A model generated the notes under the pieces. That model saw only the letters and a program-made list of their open reading frames with translations, did no database searches and was not told the DNA's origin. Below, one piece after another: positions 49,001 to 59,978 of a stretch of 64,000 nt of DNA; the stretch's first letter is position 1, and every line of letters starts with the position of its first letter. Made by a program: the position numbers and the translations under genes. The DNA is from Parus major (lineage: Eukaryota; Chordata; Aves; Passeriformes; Paridae). The DNA lies in assembly GCF_001522545.3 (NCBI RefSeq), contig NC_031769.1, forward strand, positions 130,399,875 through 130,463,874, given 5' to 3'.

Positions 49001-50720
49001 GCGGCTGTATACAAAAACCTCATTAGTACCTGATGAGAGGGAGGCTGGGGCCACAAATAATCTATTTGTAGTACAGGATGTGTGATACTGTCAGCATCCA
49101 TGTGGCTAATGAAAAGGGGAAACTTGTCCCCGGCAGCAGCTTGCAAGCCCTATGGGAGAACCACGGGACAGGTGTAGCACCTCCTGGGGCTGCAGAGATT
49201 CATACTTGGACATTGCCAGGGACCAGCCTGGGAAAGCCTGGTGGTGTATAACCTACAGCAAGGGAAGACAACGCCCAGACAGGCTTAATTTCTGTCCCGT
49301 AGGCCCATGTTGGACAGCGTGAAGGCCAAAAGCAGCAGAACCATGAGGAACCAAAATAAAAGCAGCCATGTTCATCTCCCTTGCCCCAGGCTGGCAGCTG
49401 CCAGGGACATGGGGCCAAGCCTGAGAACCACTGACTGTACTACACCCACTGAGCTGCTCACAGTGGCCATGGCCCCAACACGTCCTGCCAAGTCCACCTT
49501 TGTCTCTGGTGCCCAAAGTGCAGCAGGAGCCAGCGCCTGGTGTGCCAGTGATGCTTCCAGCAATAGGAGGGGGCAAGGAGTGACTTGACATTGGCAGAGG
49601 GTGTGTCACTTTAGCTGTCTTCCCCTTCAGCTCCCTCTGCCTGGCATCTCATGTGCATACAGTGGTAGGGTTCTGCTGTCCCCTTGGGAAAGGGGCATTT
49701 GGGGCCCAGGTGCCACTCTGGGGTGGGGGGAAGGGTGGCAACAAGAGTGGTGGAGCTGCTCTGGGGGCTGCAGGGAGAGGAGAGCCTCTCCCTGGCTCTC
49801 ATCCTCCTCGCTTCCCTCCTACTCACAGCTTGTCAGCAGCCAGCTCAGGGACTTGGAGGCAGGATTTGTCCCTTGGAGGTGGCAGGACAGGGCTTGGGCA
49901 CTGCCAGGGTCAGCTCCTGCTCCCACATCTGGCAAAGGTGGGCACTTGTATGAGGCCAAAACTCGTTGTTAACATTATTTTTTATTGCTATATTTTTAGC
50001 CGAGCATTTATATTTGTGTGATCTCTCCTGCTGGGAAGCTCTGGCTCCCTAGGGAGGTCCAAAAGCAGGCATGGCACAGTGAAATCCCAGCTCAGGAGGA
50101 GACAACACTGGGCCATGAGTGGGGTCAGGATGACTGGAGGGGTCAGGGTGGCAACTGAGACTTCAGAGCAGATACAATCCAGATCTATCGATATATACAT
50201 AAAGTAATTAAACAGAGGGAGGAAGAATTAAAAGGTCGCTTCAGGGCTACTATGTGGTAGCATCTTTAAAGCTATCATGCAGTGCAGTCTGGTGTAAGAG
50301 CACAGCCCTATTATGAGTTATTGCATTTCAAGCTCCTTCATTTTCTTTCTCCAGACAGTGAAATACAAGGGTCTAAAACAGGAAAGCAGTTTTCCAAATG
50401 CACGGCCCTGTGAAGGGTGAAGGTAAAGGCACGGTGCTGCAGCAGCCACCTGGCCGTGTAACCCAGGGAAGAGGGTTATGTGCTTCCTTGACTTTGCTCC
50501 TTGCCTCAGGCACCCTGACGGTCCCCAGGGCTTCCCCTGGGAGGAAGAAGCCATGGAACAGGATCATAATTGTTTTATTTTTTTTAAAATGAGTTAGTCC
50601 AAAGGAGAACTATTCCTTCTCCTGCTGCTTGTTAATTACCTGGGATGCCAGCTAGTTCCCTCCCCTGCCCTAGGCTTTTGCATTCTTCTCCCTCATTAAC
50701 CCATTGTAGCACTGCAGCCT
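46031..50720. other. Non-coding stretch, no gene seen
   Basis: GC content rises between about 48100 and 50200, and open frames become longer and overlap on both strands there (for example 49601-49972 plus and 49253-49609 minus). They carry no recognisable domains, and frames on both strands at once point to base composition. Confidence 0.5.
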
Positions 50721-51144
50721 CTAACGCCCTCTGATACCCAAGGCTGTGCCTTGTTCATCAAATTTCCTGCTCTCATACATTTCATCTTCCCTTTCCCAGT
50801 GCAGCCTCTTGAAAAGTTCCTTCAGTTCAGTTACCACCTTTGCTTCTCTAGATTTTAATCTGTTTTCTTTTGATTTATGTGTTCTCTTGCTTGTTGGTTG
50901 GGTCAATCACAGGCCAAGATGTGGCAAAGGACTTTTATAATGCCCATGTCAGTAACTGAGACCTTCCTGGTAGCATGGGACTCTGTGTTTGTCTGAAGAA
51001 GGGGTAAGAATTCAACCATTCCAGCTGTTTCTGTCCTTTGAAAGTCCTGAGTTTGCTGTCCCTTTTTAGAGCCTGGAGCAGTTCTTTGTTGGTGCAGTTT
51101 CTCTGCTTCTCAGCTTGCTTTGTTTTGAAGCTATATGGTTTCAA
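50721..51144 (-). pseudogene. Doubtful remnant of a Lys/Glu-rich coding sequence
   Basis: Two minus-strand open frames follow each other in different frames: 51144-50935 (about 70 codons, including NKELLQALKRDSKLRTF) and 50906-50721 (about 62 codons, including LKSREAKVVTELKELFKRL). Both are rich in Lys, Glu, Arg and Leu with helical spacing, which could be a decayed coiled-coil coding region with a frameshift between them. Against this, the strand is purine-rich, and purine-rich DNA gives such residues without selection. Neither frame has a real ATG at its left end or good splice sites. I do not recognise any family. Confidence 0.12.
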
Positions 51145-53258
51145 GAATTATAGCTGGAAAGCACTGGAACAGGCAGGCATATTTGCCTCTCTTCACAATT
51201 ACACTGCTTGCACACTTAGAATGATTTAGTTCATTCAGCATTTTAAATTCCATACAATTTTAGGAGCACAGGGGGATACATTAGTCTGAATTATTTCCTG
51301 CCAAACAGTTCTGCTGTGAAGACTGCCAAAGCTGCTCGAGGTGTGCTGGGGGCAGAAAGCTTGCTCCACCACAGCTCCAGGATCCACATCTTCAGCCCTG
51401 GAGAAGGAGTTTCTATGGAGACATTTGCAGTAAACAAATGTATGGCTTCCCCAGTGTGTGCAGGCACTGCAGCCCTGCAGCCCAGCCCTGCATTTGGCAA
51501 GGGCTCATACCTATGAACCCCACTCAGCCTGTGCCCCCTGCCAGCCCATGGCCCGGTTGTTGTCTTTGCACCTTGAAGGTAGGAGCAATAATTCCCAGTG
51601 TTTCAGCTAGGGGATGAATTTTTAGGGGTCCCAGCATGGTATCATGCTCTGCTGGCAGAGCAAACAGAACTCCCATTAAATGTTTGTGTACATATATCCA
51701 GGGAGAGCCACAAAATTCTACGCAAAAGGAGAGCAGTGATTTCATGCCTCTTTCCAGGGTGTCTCGAGGCCCTGTACCCCACTGCTGCATTTCCCCATGC
51801 TGCAGTGCCTGTGGCTGGAGACCTGCACCCCACTTGACAGTGCTGAGCATCCCTGGGCTCCAATTCCCAGGTCTGCATGGAATTAAAGCCCTTCCTGTGA
51901 GTTTTTGAACCACTTCTTCCCTGACATGACTGAGCAAACCAGAACACAAGGAGATGATGCTCAGTTACCTTATGCTGGGTTTAGTAATTTTTCCATTCCC
52001 TTGTGATGTCCCAGCAGAGTTTTCCTGGTTTATTCATGATGGGCAGTTTATGTATGAGTAAAATGTCTATGAATTTTTCTCACAGAGATAGATATGAAAG
52101 CTTGAGTGCCTTGGCCAAATATTGCTTGTGCAATAACCAGAAACTGTGCTATAGCTTCATTATTTTCCTGTTAAGGCTTCTCTTACTGCTCCAACTCTGC
52201 TCTACATCCTCTCTTGCACTGCAGCGATGCATCATGCTGGGCTGCTCAAAGGCTGCTGCTTCTCTGGGAAGTACTGTCTGTCACCCAAGTCTAAAGCTGA
52301 GGCCAGAATATATAAAATATGCTAAACATTTTGCCATTATTAGGCTGAAGAGTAAATGCAGCCACCAGTAACTTTGATCTCAGAAGAACAGCACAAAACA
52401 AAGCAGGGCTTCACCAGCTGAATGCCCATCCTTATTTTTATCATGGTATCCAACAGAGCAATTGCTAATGGACCTGTATAAAATTTGACCCATATTGATT
52501 TCCAGGTTCTGAGCTGAGCTGGCTTAGATGCTGGCTGCAGCTCTCCAGCTGTACCATGCCCTTGGATCTCAATTTGAAACAGTAGAGGCCCTTAGGATAT
52601 TGGTAACACCTAACTTTTGCAGAAAGGGAAGTCAGAGTCGGCTGAGTCTTTGGCCTTGTTTCAGCCCAGACTTGTGCTTTATGGAGGGACAAGGGAACAG
52701 GCAGGTGGCTATGGCATGCTGTAGGTGTCTCAGGGAACAGCAGACATGCCCCATGCTGTACAGACCAGAGCCTGCTTTGCCAGCAGCACTGTTGCTGGTT
52801 AATGGCTGGTGCAGCTCCAGCCTGGCAGCAGCTGCCACAGCTCAGCCTGCCTGGGGGTGAGGAACCCTCGGTGCTGCCTCACCATGGGCACTCACACAGA
52901 GGAGCTGCACAGAACAGAGGCCACATCACACTGAAATCCCCTTATTCTTGCTCAGCTGTAAGAAAAGGTTATTTGAGCTCTTCATGGAAACACCATGTGC
53001 TCCAGAACCAGAGTGTTAGCATGGTTTTGGACACCCATCCCTGCCTATCCCTACCTAAGACCCAGGACTTGCCCTCTGTGGCACCCGGTGGGATTGTCAG
53101 CCAGGCCATGGCCCTTTAAGGTCCTTCATGTTTTGGGACTGCAGCAGGGCTATGGCTTGGTATCTCAGTATGACCCTCAACCCCTCTCACCCACCCACCC
53201 ACTGCCCATGGGTGATGGGTGAGTGGCCCCCACATGTTCTCCCCCAGCCCAGGCAGAG
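51145..53258. other. Non-coding stretch, no gene seen
   Basis: Unique sequence; overlapping frames on both strands at 51524-51949 and 52528-52860 are not protein-like. Confidence 0.5.
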
Positions 53259-53275
53259 GCTGCTGCTGCTGCTGC
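53259..53275. repeat. Short (GCT)n tract
   Basis: Five full GCT units followed by gcag. Too short to be an active expansion locus, but it is a clean triplet tract. Confidence 0.9.
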
Positions 53276-54862
53276 AGGTGAGTGCCCCACTTTCAGCCAA
53301 AGGAGTTAATGAGGGTGCCCTGCTCCTGCTAGCTTTTCTAGTTCCCTTCCTTTGAGAGTTAATACATATCTTGCTCTATTTTTTGCACAATAACAACAGC
53401 GCAGCTCAGGGGAAATTTGCTCGAGATAAAAAAAAAAGACTGTCAGCCAACTGTGGCTTGTTTTATTCACCTGAAATGGCTGGGAATTGGAGGAGTGCTG
53501 GGACAAGTGCCTCCTGGGTACACCCTGCTCCAGTCAGCACATGGGCTCTGCTGCAGGCAGCTCCCATGCCCAGCTGGCCTAACCCTGAGTGACCAACCTC
53601 ACGTTCTTATGTAAAGGAACTTACTGAACACGGGTTATGAAACTCAGCTTATTGGTTTCCAAGAGATACAGCTGTCCCAGCACCACAGCCAGCCTATCAC
53701 TCAGCTGTCTTGTGGGGAAGAATCATCTTCTGATCAGAGATGTTGCCATGGCCAGCAAGAGGGGTGGTGACACCTGACAGGTAAGCCAGTCTGGAGGAGT
53801 CCCTGTTTCCTAGTCTTGTGCCTTGCTAGCAGAGATATTCTGGGGAGCTGTTTGCAAGAGATCATGGTAATAACCTAAGCCAATTACCTCTGCTCTCATG
53901 GGACTACTTCATAACCCCTTGGTTTCTTTAAACTAACTATTGCTACAAGAACTTAACAGCAAAACAAATTTGTACAGGCCTTGATATTGCTGAACCCTGG
54001 CTATGCTATACAAACAGTTCCAATGAGTGAGGAACTGCTGCTGTAGACCAAGGCTAGATATACAGGCCTTCTTAAACCAGAGACCTCTGGCAAAGTGAAA
54101 ATAGTCTTGTTAGAATAATACGTATTAGAGATAGTAGGTAAAGAGATGGGAAAGTGAAGGGACCAGGTATTTGCTCTGCAGAATACAGCGATTGAGGAGA
54201 GACCCTGTGATAAACCATGTGAGTCAGAACAGTGAGCATCTCTGCAACACTTAGGGTGGGAGCTCAGCTCCAGCAAACGTGGCTTATTTGGGTTCTGCTG
54301 CTGTTATCAGCTTGGCAGCCTTCAGAAGTGATGCCCAAGCTGTCAAACATGGTGCAGAAGTGTTTTCAGCTTCTCGGACGGCAGGATTCAAAGAGAATAA
54401 AGCTGCCTTTCTGGAGCTTACTGCTGGTCACTGCCTGGTGCAAAAATGGGCTCATGTTGCCTCTCCACAGTGACCTGGGGGGCTTTGGGGCTGAGGCCAC
54501 AGTGCTCAGAGTAACCCAGGGGCTCAGCTGGCCAAGGGAATGGCTGTATCACAGCCATTGCCTCGCTGCAGAGGTGAGAGATGCCCTGCCTCTGCCTCAG
54601 CACCTGCTTACACAGCAGCCTGGTGCTGCTCTCCTCACCAGCAACAGCAACAGAGCCTGTGACTGCGACGAGCCAACGCTGTCCTTTTGTCCAAAGCTGC
54701 CTTTCCTTTTCCAGGTTAAGGGAGTGTGTGCTAAACTGCTGCTGCGCCACTTTGCCCAGGAATGTTTACCAAGGAAAGATATACTGAACATTCCCCTAGC
54801 TTTGTGTTCCAGAAGGCCAGCAACAGACCCAAGACCACCCTTAGGAGCTGCCAGCAGGATGA
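53276..54862. other. Non-coding stretch holding the longest plus-strand gap-free chance frame
   Basis: A plus frame of 220 codons at 54232-54894 is the longest that does not cross the assembly gap. It has no domain or consistent composition, and overlapping frames of 90-110 codons exist on the other strand. I treat it as chance. Confidence 0.45.
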
Positions 54863-55111
54863 GACCTCCTGCCAGCACCTCCTGGCCCTATTAAGCCAGA
54901 GGGGCTGTTCTCTGAGGAACTGGTCATGGAGGAGGATGAGCCCCAGCCACAGGCAGAGCCCCAGACTGAAGATGAGACAATTATAGGAGAGACTGACAAA
55001 TGGAAACCACAGAAATCAGAAGTGGCAGTGTCTTGGAATACCTTACTGCTTAGCAGGCTGCTCCAAGGCAGGATTCACACTGACTGTGTCACTTTGGACA
55101 AATCTAGCTAA
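54863..55111 (+). other. Weak candidate acidic coding segment, product unknown
   Basis: After a TGA at 54860-54862 the frame is open to a stop near 55111. Its middle part is acidic and Pro/Gln-rich (MEEDEPQPQAEPQTEDETII at 54926-54985), followed by GETDKWKPQK. Such acidic, disordered segments do occur in real exons. A cctgccag acceptor-like site ends at 54875, but it lacks a long pyrimidine tract, and I see no convincing donor. The rest of the frame looks random. It is low-confidence and unidentified. Confidence 0.13.
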
Positions 55112-58100
55112 CTTGGCTTTTTCTTGTTTTTTCTGTAGTTATTTATACAGCACTATCTATTACTGGTTGCTCTGCCAGTACCACACCAGGTTCACCATGA
55201 CCCAGGAATGCCGACAAAAGGTGGATTTCAGTGGGTTTTTGTTCTTTCTTCATGAAGCATCTGTGGTGAGGTTTCCTCACCAGGGCAGGGAGACTGGCAT
55301 CTTGGGGTCCTGACCTGATGTTCCAGCAGAGGTGCTCCACAAGCTCCAGAGCATGCCACCATGTGAAAGCTCCCCAATGAAGGCAAAGGATAAATGGATA
55401 CTTTCAGCCTTCTCTGTTTCATTGCCTTGAGTCTGAAATAAATATGTAGTTTAAACCCTATTTGCACAATCTGGTCCATGTCCATCATGATGCAAATTGT
55501 AGCATTCAGTAGAGCTTTTGAAATAAAACAGGAATGTTTTAATAGCCCTATTTGATGCTGATGCCCTGAACCCCAATGCCTTCTAGCACACCACACAGTG
55601 CAGGAGCCCCAGCTCCATGCAAGTATTGGGAATACTGTGGGATGCCAGCCAGAATGCTGCACATTCTTCCGAGATGCTGGTGTGTGCCATGGGTGCTGGT
55701 TCACAGAGCTGGTTCTTGTGCAGCCCATGGTGGGGCCATGTGAAATAAGCTCTGAGGCAAAAGGAGGGTGTAAAAGCAGGAGAGGGCAGGAGGGAAAATC
55801 CTGCCTTACAGCAGACTCTAGTTGGCAGTACACTGGCTGGGTGGTTGGTTTGCCCTGTGGATTTGGCTCTGTGCTTTAGCAAAGTAGGTGAAATATTTCA
55901 TGGTTTTCAGAAAGAAGGAGGGATTTGGGCTTGCCCTAATTAAGGGAATTTCCTGGGTACCCGAGGCACTGAGGAAAGGAAGAAAGGTAGTATAGTACTG
56001 AAGAGGTCTGGGGCAGCTTGGAAAGGATCCCTGACCCAGGAGCTGTGTGAGGAAAAGAGGAGAGAGAGGAAAGCATGAGCAGGTTACGGGCATAAAGATA
56101 AAGGAGTGGGGCCATGAGGGTTTTCTCAGCAGAGGAGTGAGCTGGGAAGAAGGATGAGAAAAGGGCGCCAATACACCAGCAAGAGCAGTGCCACTGACTG
56201 CATCATGGCGACATTCAGGGAAGTTGGTCTTTAAATCTTAAAATCAAAAAAACCCATATCTTAAAGTTGTAATGTTCAAGAAAAAAACCTATTTATTTAG
56301 CTTTGATTAGTAGTAAAGAGCACAAAGGTCTTGCATCACCCTGACAATTAATTTTCTGAGAATCTAATACATCCAGCATTCCTAAAATCTAACATTAAAC
56401 GAGGAACAAACTGACACAGCTGAGCCAGCTCGCTAATCAGCCATGAGCACAGCATCCCTCTGCTTCCCTTCACTGTGTACAGAGCACAACCTCCACTCCC
56501 TCTGAAGCACAGCAAGCAGCCAGTTCCCACAGGAGATCCCCATGTGGATGGGGAGCAGTGCAGCCCACAGGAGCCCTTGGAGAGACTGCTGCCTCCCCTG
56601 CACCTTTGGCTAGGTAGAAGAGCAGAGCTGGAATGGAAGGGGTGTCAAGCAAAAATGTTTTGGACTGTTACTATCTCTGAGAGGATGCCAAAACTCTCCT
56701 TTTGGTTTGGAAGGACCAGCTGGTCTATCCACCTTTCCTGCCCAGGCCCGTGTACCCAGCAAGAGGAGCATGTCCTTCTTAGTCTGGAGGCAGCCACCAG
56801 CTCCAGGTTCAAGCTCTCTTACATACATGAGCCGAGGTTGGTGCTGGATGGGTCACGGTGTCACAGAATACCTGATTACAGAGCTCTGCCTGGCCTGGGT
56901 CACCCCAAAAACACTGTGTCACACAGGCCAGACCTCATTTACAGCCCTGTGATGGTCAGTCAGATTTACACCTCTATACCTTGGGCTCGGAAAACCGGGC
57001 AGCACCCATCTAGATCCTGAAGTGTGGAAGCAAGCACCAGCTCTCAGTCCCACCATTAGCATTTTGATGTTGATCTGCTGGTGACCAGGACACAAACTCA
57101 CTTATTTGCTGCCTCTGTCAGACAGAGTACCTTAACTTCGTGAGCCCAATGAAGCAGGGCTGCTACACAGAAATTATGAACATAGTCATAATTTCAGATA
57201 TCCAAATAAAATCTAAAGTCTCATTTTCAAGCATCTGACAACTCTAGGAGCTTCTTGATTTTTCAAACACTCCAGCAGTTTGTCATACCTTATGGCCAAG
57301 TCTGCTTTTTCTGCCTTGGAGTGAAATGCAAGGAGCTAATCACAAACTAACACCAGCCCTTTGCTGGGAAAAATAAGTTTTACACACAGCTTCTGAGGAT
57401 CAGCTGCTAGTGGTCAGCTACCTAAAGACCTGCTGGAGAAGAAATTTGGGATCTGCTGGTCATGCCCTTCCTGATTTTTATATAGTAAAATGGGTACTAA
57501 CAAATGGGATCTTCAGCTCAGGAATGTCCCTGGTTGAACTCCCCCACAGGCATAAACCTAACTTATCTACCATCCATTACCCTAGGCTGGCAGGAACTTT
57601 GCTGCTGAGCCAGGGACCAGGGCAGGGATGAGCACCACCATCTATGGCGAGCTTGTACCTTCCCCTGTTGATGGACCAGCAACTGAGGGTGTCCTGGGGA
57701 AAAGGAAGGAAAGCAGTAAATCCAACTTGAATGAATGTCAACTTCTGATAGTTTCATCACTTCAAATTTACATTAGGTTCTAATGAAGCAATGATGGAAG
57801 AATGGGGTTGTCTCTCTCCTTGAGCTAGATAATGTGTCCTTGGGCAGAGATTGCATCTCCTTTTGCCATGGGACCACTGGGAGTATGCCTGGCCCTGTGC
57901 TGCAGGGACGGATGCCTGTGGGGCTGCCGTTAGAGACAGTATCACAGTAACTGGTTTCCAGAGACTGAATTTAGGTTTGTGTAGGTGGTATTTCCCAGCT
58001 GTGGGTGTCTGGCGTTGCTACCTTCCCACAGGGTTTCATATGTGGAATTAACCCCTCCATCACCAAACAATGAACCCCCAGTGCTGGTTGGGGCCACTGC

Positions 58101-59555
58101 ACAGAGTGCCCAATCCATGGTCCTGGCACCCTGCCCTGCCACGGGCACCCCGTTTCACTGCTTGCTCACAGCAGAGGACTCCTGGGCCCCATGTTCTGCT
58201 TGGGAGGGGACATCCCCAGGGGGTGCCAAGACCTGCTCCCAGCTTAGCAGCACCCTCTTCCTTCAACTCCCTACTCATGTCAGTCTCTAGTCATTCCGCT
58301 TGTTCCCATTTCCTCTCTCTCCTCTAAGTCAATCACCCCAGCTTTCACTGCTGGTTTGTCCACTCTCTGCTTTCTTTGCCATTTCCCATCTCCTGCCAGC
58401 CAGCCTCAGGCACCCCAGACCTCAGGGCTGCATGGCCTCACACCATTTCACACGCCCAGCAACAGGCAGCCCTGCCCTGAGGGTGGCCTGAGCATGCTTT
58501 GGTCATCAGTGGCCGCTTGGTGCCACCTGTCCTGGGTTTTAACCTGCTGCAGGGATTGCAGAGCTGCAATGTCCCCTGCTTCTGCTCAACAAGAGCTTGG
58601 CTGGCTTTGGAGAAGCCTCAGCCAGACAGCTGAGTAGGATTAAAGAAGTCTTAAAATAACTTTAGCAAGAGAAATACCTTTTAAAAATTACCTGTATTTT
58701 TAAAATGAAGTGTATCTGCTTATCCATAAAACCCAGGAGCTTGGGTCATGCTCCAAAGGTATTTAGACTTCAGGAGCAGGACTGCTCTCATGCACACTGA
58801 CTTTCTAGAAGTTCTAAACTAGTTGTCAAAATACAGGAGTGAAGTCCCTTGAGAAGGCATCTTCCCCTATCCTGAGCCCTACCTTGGGTATGAAGCTGTG
58901 CCTTTCAGGGATGTGTCTTCTCCTGTTGACCAAAGGAAGATCTCAATCCAGGCCCTTTGCTTTACAGCCACTGAAGAAGCAAGCTTTCAAATGATAGGTT
59001 GGAAACTAGTGCACATAATACGTTTTTGTTTCCTAGTAGTTCTTTTTATGTGTTGTAAAGAATTTATGATGTTACATATTCACATTTAACCAGTAGGGCT
59101 ATTATTTTTCACAACCCTCACAATGCCCACCTCACCCCAAGGACATCCTATGTCACATGGGAAAGTCAACACCCTTGTCTTGAATACTTGCTGTCCTCCC
59201 TCATGCTCTTGGGTCTCAACACTAGGCTTGCCTGACTGTGGAATCCATCCACAAGGCTCGACAGCTGTAGACATTCCCATGAGCTGGCCTTGGGCACATG
59301 TCCCAGCAATGACCATGTGTGAGGGCAAGCTGGCGAAGAAATGCAGCTGCATAAAGCTCAGCTCAGCTGCTCTGCTGAAGGGGTGCCCAGGTGCAAGGTC
59401 ATCATTCTGCCTTTGGGTGGTGAAGTATCCAAACATGCTTCTTTTAATATGTTTTTTTTTGTAGTAATTGTATCTCAGTAGAAATTACATGCTCAAAACT
59501 AAGGAAATGGCAAGGTGCTTACCCTGATTAGCAGGTCTTCATTGGTTACTGAGTC
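55112..59555. other. Non-coding stretch, no gene seen
   Basis: Unique sequence. Frames such as 55228-55833 minus (201 codons), 56475-57020 plus (181 codons) and 59086-59436 minus (116 codons) lack domains and paired splice signals. Confidence 0.45.
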
Positions 59556-59590
59556 TTAATTTTGTGATTGGAAGTGAAAAGCTGACTCAC

Positions 59591-59786
59591 CCTCCCTGGC
59601 TACCTTCAGCACCGATGCAGGAGTTTTCTGGTTTTGCTCTGGAGGCATGAAAAATATCAGGTACAATAGGAATACAACAATCATCCAGAGAAACAGCCCA
59701 GTAATGAAAAGGGAAGCATTGCTTTGGCAAGTGCTAGACAAGAACATTATGAAATAATTCAAACTATAACAATCACTATTGAATGT
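59591..59786 (-). other. Candidate internal exon or small ORF encoding one transmembrane segment
   Basis: On the minus strand, a ctaccatctttccag acceptor ends at 59787 and the sequence AGG|GTGAGT, an almost ideal donor, sits at 59591/59590. The 196 bp between are open in one frame. From the ATG at 59747-59745 the frame reads an N-terminal part with the sequon Asn-Ala-Ser, then a hydrophobic helix of about 23 residues (SLFITGLFLWMIVVFLLYLI begins it), then PPEQNQKTP and a basic tail. The positive charges after the helix fit an N-outside, C-inside single-pass protein. If the donor is not used, the frame stops with TAA at 59556-59558, giving a 63-residue small membrane protein. I do not recognise the family. 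A chance hydrophobic frame in T-rich DNA remains possible. Confidence 0.3.
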
Positions 59787-59898
59787 CTGGAAAGATGGTA
59801 GAAGTGCACTTTTATTACACTGTGCAAAATTTGAGGTAATTTGTTCCTGGAATTTGCTTTGTTTCTCTTAGTATTAATTCTGTCTAGAATTCTTCTTG

Positions 59899-59978
59899 CA
59901 AAAAAAACCCCACCAAAACCAAACAAAAACCCCAACAAACAAACAAACAAACAAAAAATCTCCCCCAAAACAAACAAC
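59899..59978. repeat. A/C-rich low-complexity tract with (CAAA)n core
   Basis: About 80 bases contain almost only A and C, including about five consecutive CAAA units near 59935-59957. On the minus strand it gives the Phe/Val/Gly-rich frames seen here, which are artefacts. Confidence 0.92.

Noticed and set aside
54232..54894. 220-codon plus-strand frame
   Set aside because: It is the longest plus-strand frame outside the gap, but it has no domain, its composition is mixed, and opposite-strand frames overlap. Chance in GC-richer DNA is sufficient.
55228..55833. 201-codon minus-strand frame
   Set aside because: No domain, no paired splice sites, and a 93-codon frame lies on the opposite strand.
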